Shown: piece after piece, positions 55,880 through 64,000 of the stretch
Position numbering within the stretch: the first letter of the stretch is position 1
Layout: every line of letters starts with the position of its first letter
NCBI GenBank assembly: GCA_963575645.1
Contig: OY754466.1
Span: 45,540,001 to 45,604,000 of the forward strand
Direction: 5' to 3'
DNA length: 64,000 nt
Source: Xanthostigma xanthostigma
Taxonomy: Eukaryota; Arthropoda; Insecta; Raphidioptera; Raphidiidae
Program-made: the position numbers and the translations under genes
Notes under the pieces: generated by a model
Told to the model about the DNA's origin: nothing
Databases searched by the model: none
What the model saw: only the letters and a program-made list of their open reading frames with translations

Positions 55880-56445
55880 TAGAATGTGTATGTCAAATAC
55901 TGTGATAATATCAACCTTGCCGAAACGAGTTGACGTTTTCTGTCCTACTAGTGCATATTTAGAGGTTGATTACCTCTATAAAACGACTGGAGTTCCGAGT
56001 TGGTGACGAAGAATGTAATTTTCGTTGTTAGCATTAATTAAACTACATGCCTAAATCAACTTCCAAAAAGTTCAGCAGCTCTCGGTCTATAGGCTGTGTG
56101 CACGAAGCCTACTAGCGCCGCTAGTGGGCAATAGAGAATTATTGAACTCACTTTTTATGGAAATCGCGACATGTTTCTATGGTGATAAGTCCAAAACTTT
56201 AGTTGGCCATGATGTGTAAAAAAATGTAAATGGAAAACTTTTTTATATACCATAAAATTCAGATTGTAAACCATTATATAAATAGCATAACATAAAAGGT
56301 ACGCGAGAATTATTTATTTATCAATTATGACGTACAATATATAAATAATTAATTTGTTTACGCTGACAGGGGAACGCCAAATTATGGCGCCAATGGTCTT
56401 TATTTTACTTAAATCGCCATCAGCGCAACAGCCTGAAACATACAA
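55880..56445. other. unrecognised stretch
   Basis: No supported gene or repeat. GCGCCGCTAGTGGG near 56114 resembles a common insect repeat fragment. Confidence 0.4.
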
Positions 56446-56448
56446 GCA

Positions 56449-56833
56449 TATCGTCGTTGGTTCTGTAATACCTCTTATGTGCAAAAAGTAAAATTTGCAG
56501 AAAAGGCTAAAAAGTGGTTATTTCAGCAATGGATGGTAAGAACTAGCAATTTCAGAGGTATATTACTAATTCATACTTATCTTCACTATACATGTTTAAT
56601 TAGGACAAAGTATTTTCTTGAAAAATATTTCACGTTAATTCCGGATTTATTGGCACATGGGAGGAATTATTTGATACAACTTTTCACATAAGAGTTACTT
56701 CCCCTTGTTGGTTACTGTAATATTAATTTGGAGGTATTACTAGTGTATAGAACTCTGGTTCCTGAATCTTTTCATCTAAAAAACGTAAAATCTGCCAAAT
56801 ATGCACGTAAGAGCTATTACAGAACCAATGACG
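56449..56833. mobile_element. MITE with 34-base inverted ends
   Basis: ATCGTCGTTGGTTCTGTAAT opens and its complement, with three changes, closes the 385-base element. The interior is unique and non-coding. Confidence 0.75.
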
Positions 56834-56834
56834 A

Positions 56835-57410
56835 TATCCAGATCACTTAGTTTTGCCCAGGTTTTCTTTGTAATTAGAAAACTTCATAAAATTACAACTA
56901 TTTTCACTTTTAATAAACATTGCTCACTGACATACGGAAATTTTGAGTTTGAAGTTTCCCCTAGTGCTCACCACAAACGCTCGTGTCGAAAAATGTGTAA
57001 CTCCGCCTCCTTGCACATAGCCCATACGAACTAATTCCGGTTCAAAAGAGAGAACCAGTCGCTCATCTTTATAATACGAACTGAATTAAGGCAGTCAATT
57101 TTATAAGTCCAATGACACTTTCGCTGTCTATTAGGTACAGCCAGTAGGTCATTGGGTCGGTCCACAGAGAGTGAAAGTGGATATGCTTGAATCACTTGAA
57201 TACTTCTGAGCCGCATCTTACAACGCCCAACTACGAGCATTTGCGAGTTTTAATAATTGTCACAAACGTGATATAGATGTATCTCATATAATATCAAACT
57301 CACTCACATACTCATCGATGTACAAAGTTAAAGAATAATCAACTTTTTTCGTTTTTCCGGGAAGGTGACATTCGTTACATCACTACTTTCGTTATAAACT
57401 GGATTTCGAA
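56835..57410. other. unrecognised stretch with a 69-codon minus-strand frame
   Basis: The frame at 57240-57031 (with MRLRSIQVIQAYPLSL) has less biased composition than most here, but I recognise no family and see no splice context. Confidence 0.3.
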
Positions 57411-57599
57411 TTTAGTGTCACCACCTCTCCGGGTCTCACCTGGAATCTCCGGGTTTTGGAGTACTAAGGTCAATTTCTCCGGGCCAAGGTGTTTTGCAGG
57501 TATTTTTTAAATTAAAAAAAAGATGTAAGAGTTACGAGAAGCAAAACAGACGTTATATGCACAAAATGTTTAATTTAAAAAAATAAAGGAAATCGAAAA

Positions 57600-57756
57600 T
57601 TGTATCCGCTCGCTGTCCGATGTTTTGACATCAACTCTGGAGTAAGAAACCGAATCATGGAATTCTACGAAGATAGCAAAGAAGTGTCAAAAGACATCTA
57701 CAAACATATCATGACTCGTTTGGAAAACCGCGGTCTTGAAGTAGGCAGGCTCTTTA
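57600..57756 (+). pseudogene. hAT-like transposase fragment
   Basis: The frame YPLAVRCFDINSGVRNRIME, followed by FYED and KHIMTRLENRGLEV, resembles the region before the active site in hAT-type transposases and their ZBED/zinc-finger MYM-like relatives. About 50 residues only. After GLEVGR the similarity ends, and no flanking domain is left. Confidence 0.5.
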
Positions 57757-57799
57757 TCGGCTGGCAATGCACAACTCATTCTTTCAAAAACTTGCCATT

Positions 57800-58022
57800 C
57801 GGAACCCAAAGGAATGGTGAGACCTCTGGTGAGAAATGCGCCGAACTGGCCTAAAGGGGAGTTTTTGACAGATAAAGATTGATTTAGAAAAGCATGATGG
57901 AGGCTAACCTAGCCTCCATCATGCTTTTCTAAATCATAGTTTTACCTGTCAAAAAGCCCCCTTAGAACAGTTCGGCGCATTTCTCAATAGAGATCTCTGC
58001 CCCATTCCTTTGGGTTTCGAAT
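57800..58022. repeat. palindrome, arms about 110 bp
   Basis: TTCGGAACCCAAAGGAATGG and ATTTAGAAAAGCATGATGGA on the left return inverted on the right, with a loop of only a few bases near 57910. Confidence 0.88.
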
Positions 58023-58605
58023 AGACATAGCAACATTTTACAGAGCAACTGCAATGTCCATTCATAATACGGGAAGAAACGCATGCAAAGCTTTGTCGTT
58101 TGATGTCGAAAATTTGATATTGAAAATTATTGCATAATTTTCCGATACTAGAAATAATATTTTAATGTATGTTAAAAAATTCCATATATTTTGAAATTGG
58201 AGACTGAATATACACCCCTCCGCCCTGCGCCGGACTATCTCCGGGCAAAATCTAGGTCCGGGGTGACAACCTTAATAATTCAATCCAATTTGGACAACTA
58301 GCATACCTAGACCTAACTCTTCCTCAAGATCTACTATACTATTTTCTATGCAGATAAAGTTAACAAAAAATATGCACATTGCAGAACTAATCACGTTGTT
58401 AAATTAATGTATAAGTACTTTTTTTAAATTTTTTTTGCTAAATGATTGCACGTCATTTGGATTTTTATAACATGTCATCATTGAAGCCATGACAGTTTAC
58501 CATACAATTAACGATCTGCTCTCCGACATTAGTATATCATTAGCATAATATGGAGCATAGGCGCCGACTTTTGAAAGTCGTCTCGGGTGCTCTCACATTT
58601 TACAA

Positions 58606-59243
58606 TCGCACGTTGAAAACAATAGTGACACTATACAAAAAAGTTAACTTTTCACCTTTTGTAAGATTCATGTTTTATTGCAAAAGTGTCACTATACGAA
58701 AATTTCCGTTTGCTTATAAATCCACTTACTTCCGCTAGACTGAGCTAGTGTCACTTTATATTTTGAAAGAATTGCCCATGGTCATGACTGATATAACGAC
58801 ACTATTTTAATTGTGTCAAAGCTGTTGTTTGGTACGCACGTCACTGTAAGTGAAAAAGTGACACATTTTGTTAAACGACAGTTTACTGATTACAGTTTCT
58901 ACAAAAATTAATGCAAGTAAGTAAATACATAAAATGACACATTTTGTTTAGTGACACTTTTTGCAGTTGAAGTCTCCAACTTACTGATTATAGGTTATGA
59001 CAACAATGACACTAAACAAAAAATTATTAAAAGGTCTTTTTTTTAATAACTTTATTTTTAACATTGGGTCAACAAATAAATTAAAACAATAATAAATTGT
59101 CTCATTATTAACAAAAGAATCTCTATAAGCAGTATTTTAATAGTAACTTTTTTAGGGCAAAACAATAATATTAAAACTACAAAATGCTCTACTGTAAAAT
59201 GCCATTTTTTGCATAATGCCACTTTTGTTTTCAACGTGCGCAA
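58606..59243. mobile_element. element filled with AGTGACACT motifs
   Basis: Ends GCACGTTGAAAACAA in inverted orientation. Inside are at least eight TGACAC or GTGTCA motifs, in both orientations, often followed by a run such as ATTTTGTTTA. Confidence 0.7.
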
Positions 59244-59384
59244 TGTCAATTTCTGGTCAAAATTAACGCATCACTCGGTATGCTGGGTTGCAGAAAGCAT
59301 TGTCAAAAAATTTAATTTGACGATGCCTTAGATCGTGACCACACATATTGTTATACTAGCGGTCCCGCTCGGTTTCACCCGGGT

Positions 59385-59535
59385 GCAAAAGAACGAATGG
59401 GAGGGGGAAGGGACATGAGTACGCACGTTCATCTCAGTTTACCGAGATGAATGTTGTGTCCGAATTTCATGATGATCAGAGTTACAGTTCGAAAGTTTTT
59501 GTCGGACGGACAAATTTTGAGTTACATTTTTACAC
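59385..59535 (+). repeat. lepidopteran 'caaaagaacgaatggg' repeat, copy 2
   Basis: Matches 9290-9440, with TTTTTGTCGGACGGACAAAT. Confidence 0.7.
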
Positions 59536-59563
59536 GCTGTATATTAGCTTCACGTGTATGTAT

Positions 59564-60100
59564 TAGTGATGTGCCGGATCGTTAAAAATGTTTATCCGCG
59601 GATACGGATCTGAATACGGATATTTGGTTTCAAGTTCCGCGGATACGGCTACGGATCTTAACTTTCTTAGAGTACGCGGCGGTAAATATTGCACATCGAC
59701 CTTTGGAAAGAGACTATCTGTTATGGGAAAAAGTTATTGACCTCTTTAAGAGTTAACTGTAATAACAGATTGTCTCTTTCCAAAGATCGATGTGCAACAT
59801 CTCATTATAAAGATAGTTTTTTAGTACCTTTGAGTTATGTACTATTGGTATGGTACTCACTACGATAAATGTTTGCAATATAAAGGTGCCAAATACGATT
59901 TTTTAAAATAAAAAATAATCTGAATGGAATTTAACACTTTTTCATTATTACCTAATCACCTATATATAAAATTTCATCTATGAATTGAAAATTAATAAGG
60001 TAAAAAATCCGTAAAAGATCCGCCAAAAACTAATGGATACGGATCTTTCTTCTCCCTCGGATATCCGCGGATACGGTTACGGATATCCGGCACATCACTA
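59564..60100. mobile_element. hAT MITE with perfect 8-bp target duplication and inner palindrome
   Basis: Ends TAGTGATGTGCCGGAT in inverted orientation, flanked by GTATGTAT on both sides (59556-59563, 60101-60108). GGATACGG motifs recur near both ends. A second palindrome lies at 59690-59800 (CACATCGACCTTTGGAAAGA and its complement). Confidence 0.92.
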
Positions 60101-60526
60101 GTATGTATACATGTATGTAAACACGCTTATGTTGTAACCGACTCCCTTGGGCTCGATTTTGAATCACTTTATTCTGATGCTCCGCTCCTATTGGTCGTAG
60201 CAAAAATCATATTGAATACCAGCCATTACCCGCGTCATCTCACGCGGTATCAAAAATTTTATTTTTTTGTTATACTATATCAAATGTCAATATTTTTGAA
60301 GTTGACTGGAATTTTTTTTTAAATCCTGTTTTTTTCTAGAACGCCGCTGTATAAGTGTATAAGCATCCACAGTGAAAGCAACATTGCAGATACTATATTA
60401 CTTATATAACAGATGTGTTCCTCATTGAAATGGCCACAACATACGTAATACCATAACATTTAAGGTCTGTTTACGCTTCTCAGCGTTAAACAGTCCCGAC
60501 TAAAACAATTTTCACATTTTGAAACT

Positions 60527-60960
60527 TAGGGCCGCTGCACACGAGGCTAGAAACGCTGCTTGGACTTCTGGAAATGACGTCACTGCGGGCTCGCCTGCTA
60601 GCTCACAAGATGGGTTTTAAAATTAGAACAGGGGCTATTTTTCTTTCTAGGTCCGCTGCTAGGTATGAACAAGAACCAATCAGGAAGCAGTATCTTGTTA
60701 CGTGAGCGACTTGAACAAACGCCCACAAACAAACACTATGCCATAGTGTGTGTTCTGTTCAGAGACAATAAACATGCACTTTTGTTACCGTTCTATCACT
60801 GCGCGCGCACCGAATCTACTTACAGAGAAAGCTTGTAAAGACGTCTCGTGTGAAGCGAGCACATCAATAGCAATCAAGAAAACCACAACGCTAGAAAACT
60901 AGTAGTGAAATCTAGCAAGGAACCTAGCGGCAAATCCAGCCTCGTGTGCAGCGGACATTA
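60527..60960. mobile_element. MITE 'GGCCGCTGCACACGAGG', copy 3
   Basis: Full length, ends GGCCGCTGCACACGAGGCTA and, inverted, GTCCGCTGCACACGAGGCTG. It is oriented opposite to copy 1. Confidence 0.8.
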
Positions 60961-61261
60961 CTTTCTAGGTTATAGGTACATAAATACTGCGACTACTTGC
61001 GGATATTTTTTTTTAAACAACCGGTACATATAAATGATGTTACATAACTGTGCTGATATGTTAATATTTAATTTCCGACTTTAACGTCCGACTTGCCATA
61101 CTTGTTTCAAACAGGTGTTTTTTATTGTGTGTACCGCACTAACCAATCAATAAATCAAAAATGCAGTGGATAACATTTTAACTTAATTATGCAATTTAAT
61201 AATTTTGTTAATGTAGGTATCTAATTATATTTCTAATTTTTCAGTCTAATCACACAGAAGG

Positions 61262-61597
61262 TTATATGCATGTATTTTTTGAAGTGAAAACTTCTTTAGC
61301 GGCGTTGTACACTTTTTTTGTAATGGGTAAAAAATGTTAAACTCGCGTCAGGACACGTGGCCTGATCGAAAATTCGTAAGACGAAAACTTTTGTACACTT
61401 TTTTTGTAATGGGTAAAAAATGTTAAACTCGCGTCAGGACACGTGGCCTGATCGAAAATTCGTAAGACGAAAACTTTTGTACACTTTTTTTGTAATGGGT
61501 AAAAAATGTTAAACTCGCGTCAGGGCACGTGACCTGATCGATAAATCGTAAGACGTTAATATTCAAGTTTTTACTTCTGCCGGCACTCCCGGAGTGC
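61262..61597 (+). repeat. minisatellite with CACGTG core, copy 2, 86-base unit
   Basis: Units start at 61307, 61393 and 61479, each with GTAATGGGTAAAAAATGTTA and the near-palindrome TCAGGACACGTGGCCTGA. It ends GCCGGCACTCCCGGAGTGCA, which is itself a hairpin and is shared with 43451. Confidence 0.9.
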
Positions 61598-61599
61598 AA

Positions 61600-62040
61600 T
61601 TTTTTTATATTTTTAATAGAATATTTAGTCAATCATAATGCGGAAAAAAAATGATAATCATTTAAAAATGTAATTTTATCATAAGAAAAAAATATTAAAT
61701 TTCACATTCAAAAAACAAAAAAATAGACAGTTTAAACAATCGACCATGTTGGCGGGCTTATGTGACGTCATGATATATGAATGATGCATGTTAACCTTGA
61801 TGTAAAATTGTCAATGTTCTACGACATAGTTTCCATGGAAACTGTTATTGATATATACTCTGACGTCACGCTGCGTTTTGAAAATTCGAAAATCGCGCGT
61901 ATTTTCAACATTTCTTTTTTATTATTTGTATTTTTTTCAACGATTAGATTAATAAAATAACCATTGCGATATATGATCAGGAACTAAAATATATTTCGAA
62001 ATAAATATTTAAACCAGTTTGGAGTCTCATGCATATGACC
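61600..62040 (+). mobile_element. TA-flanked MITE 'GGTCATATGCAT', copy 3 (left end missing)
   Basis: Matches 5015-5492, with the right end ATGCATATGACC and TA intact. It abuts the end of the minisatellite element. Confidence 0.8.
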
Positions 62041-62629
62041 TATTCTCAGATTCATACAATCGTTGAATTATGGTGTGTTTTTTTCAAACCACAAATAAAA
62101 TACAGTCTCTAAAGTTTTAGAATCTATAGGAATGTCAAACATCAGATGTATAAGTATGTATTTCGTTATGAAACATTGGATATATCGATAATTTCGTGGA
62201 CACTGTTTTAAAAGTTTACCTACGTCACACGACCTCTGTGCTCTGTCAGTTTTTGAATTTACCACAATCGTTAATTGTTGTTTCTAAGAAACTGTTTAAC
62301 GGAAAATTTATGCATTTTAATAACGCGCTATTGAATATATTTTGAATTCTTTTGTGGATCAAGGCAAATAACAATTTAACAAAACTGCACAAGGTGTCAA
62401 TGGCGTGTTGATATATTACACATAAACAACTTCTTTTTAAATATTTATTGCTAAAATGAAATGTTCTTATCGATCAGTGAAGGATTTTTAAGATTAAAAT
62501 ATAGCTTTCAAAGATCCCAGCTCAATTAAATAACTAATTAATTAGACACGAAAATGAGATTGTTTTCAAAATGTTATTTTGTAGAATAAGAAAAATTTGG
62601 TAATTTGAATCAATCTTACTTATTAACTC

Positions 62630-62668
62630 AGAGAGTTTCGGGTTCGAGCCCCGGCATTAGTATTTAAG
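62630..62668 (+). repeat. tRNA-like fragment
   Basis: GGGTTCGAGCCCC is a good B box and 3' T arm, but no A box or acceptor stem partner is present. Probably a SINE remnant. Confidence 0.4.
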
Positions 62669-62887
62669 TGTTTTCTTATGCAATGAATTTCAGTGAAAAT
62701 GCAATATTATACTTATACATGAGTTTTGTTGATAGAATAGATTATAATAGAATATTTTCTGCTTTGTACAATATGTACATAGAAAATTGTCAATCACAAA
62801 AAAAAAATAAAATCATTAATAGGTAGGTATTATAGTGACACTTACCACACTGTTGTTCTTTTAGTTTCTTTTTGAATTTATACAGCG

Positions 62888-63637
62888 GTAGCTAAGTATA
62901 TGGAGGAAATCATTAAAGTATTATAGAAAACTAGTGTGACCTGTGCGAATTATTCGCACTAAATAAGTATAATAATTATCACTTTACAAAATTATTTTTA
63001 AAATATGATTGCAGGTATTCAATTCGTTTCTAATTTTGCACACTGCTTATAACGTTCTTATTTTTGTTGTATTACAATATGAAGCTCAGATGACAGATCG
63101 AAGAAATATTTTACTAAAATTGTCATATAGAGGCGCAAGTAGCAAAAGCGTTGAGCTAAGCCGTCAGATGGCATCATGCAGCATTGCTGTGACGTTGTTC
63201 AGCGTTGCTCGCTGTTTCAAAATTAAAGCCGTCAGATGGCAGTATGCAGTATTGTGTCTGTTGTATTACAATATGAAGGTCAGATGACAGATCGAAGTGT
63301 TGACGTTGTTTCAAAATTAAAGCCGTTAGATGGCAGACGTTGTTCAGAGTTGCTGTATTTTAATTAATTTACAGAAACAAAAGCAATAATAAATTTTTTA
63401 GTTGTCGATGTCAGTAGAGCAAGCAATTATCTGTAAAATGATATATAATTTATGTGGAGAAATTGTGAGGTTTTTTCTAAAAAGGGAGGCAAACATCTTT
63501 AACCTTAGCGTATTAATATAATATATGATCGTTCCATATAAAATGTACTTAATAGTCCGGGCATCCAAGGGAGGTTCGTATGGATTCTATATGGAACGAT
63601 TTTCTATAATGCATTAATGATTTCCTCCATAGCTACC
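62888..63637. mobile_element. element with inverted ends and repeated internal blocks
   Basis: GGAGGAAATCATTAA near the left end returns inverted at 63607-63621. Inside, TTGTATTACAATATGAAG occurs twice and TTTCAAAATTAAAGCCGT two or three times with GCCGTCAGATGGCA. The 92-codon frame there is made of these repeats. Confidence 0.6.
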
Positions 63638-63639
63638 AT

Positions 63640-64000
63640 ATTAACAAAACATATTGCATTTTATGTGGAATTCAGTATCTTGAAACGTTCATACTTCATG
63701 GCAACATTTGAAAGTGAATTCGTTTGTGGAAAAGAGTTATAATTATTTACCTATTTTTATAAACTAACATTTTTTTGTCAATACATACTCAATGGAAATA
63801 ACAAATAAAATCAATTTAGGCATCATAGGGCCTACAAGAGCGCTTAAAATTTTAAGACGGTCCTGGTCAGCATTCCGTAATATTAAACTTGTAAAGCTTT
63901 TGTTTATAATTATTCATATTTAATTAAATATAGGTCACAAAAAATTTAATTAGTAATTACTACACGTACACCAACTGTCTACCGCATAATACATTTTTTA
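63640..64000. other. AT-rich end of window, nothing recognised
   Basis: A 'gcctacaagagcgcttaaaattttaagacggtcctgg'-like tail near 63830 may be a hAT-type fragment, but no partner end is in view. Confidence 0.4.

Larger units (their letters stand above)
57415..58278. mobile_element. composite element with CTCCGGG-type ends
   Basis: Opens near GTGTCACCACCTCTCCGGG and closes near the complement of GGTTGTCACCCCGGACC. CTCCGGG motifs cluster at both ends. It holds a transposase remnant and the palindrome 57800-58022. Confidence 0.5.

Noticed and set aside
57031-57240. 69-codon minus-strand frame as a gene
   Set aside because: Composition is somewhat gene-like, but there is no motif, partner exon or repeat of it. 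Support is too weak.

Overview
The window looks like a stretch of an AT-rich insect nuclear genome, most probably a moth or butterfly (Lepidoptera). Several dispersed repeats match types I know as typical of Lepidoptera: the 'agggttccgta' repeat, the 'ttacccgcgacttcgtccgc' repeat, the 'ggtcgtagcgtgat' repeat and the 'ctggacggattgg' repeat. This rests on recognition from memory, not on a search.

One host gene is present. It lies on the minus strand, with coding parts from 26185 down to 11453. It encodes a complete 742-residue membrane protein of the 'nose resistant to fluoxetine' (NRF-6) type: signal peptide, extracellular NRF domain, then a multi-membrane acyltransferase-3 domain. I assigned eleven coding exons. 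All ten introns have GT-AG ends, phases agree at every junction, and the frame is open from ATG to stop. Most of the larger introns hold mobile DNA: two copies of a tRNA-derived SINE, a truncated LINE, several hAT, mariner-type and foldback MITEs, and a near-600-bp palindrome.

The rest is gene-free and built largely from transposable-element relics, many nested. 1-11.4 kb holds a foldback MITE, a 7.7-kb structure with 1.6-kb inverted arms plus a partial direct copy, and nested hAT and mariner-type MITEs. 26.2-64 kb is a mosaic of MITEs with readable target-site duplications: 8 bp for hAT, TA for mariner type, and 6 bp for one distinctive family. It also has foldback elements, minisatellites, a retroposon copy, and two small transposase pseudogene fragments (33.4-33.8 kb and 57.6 kb).

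The most interesting signal is a set of four palindromic elements that share GTYAC ends and duplicate six bases of the form ATRTAY (21621-22034, 28807-28944, 33184-34105, 49588-49781). The largest carries a broken integrase-like transposase fragment, which suggests where the mobility came from. Also notable are hairpins ending in GAAACGTC that recall hammerhead-like motifs of Penelope-type elements, a short 'AGACGC' hairpin repeat scattered through the window, and an element filled with AGTGACACT motifs.
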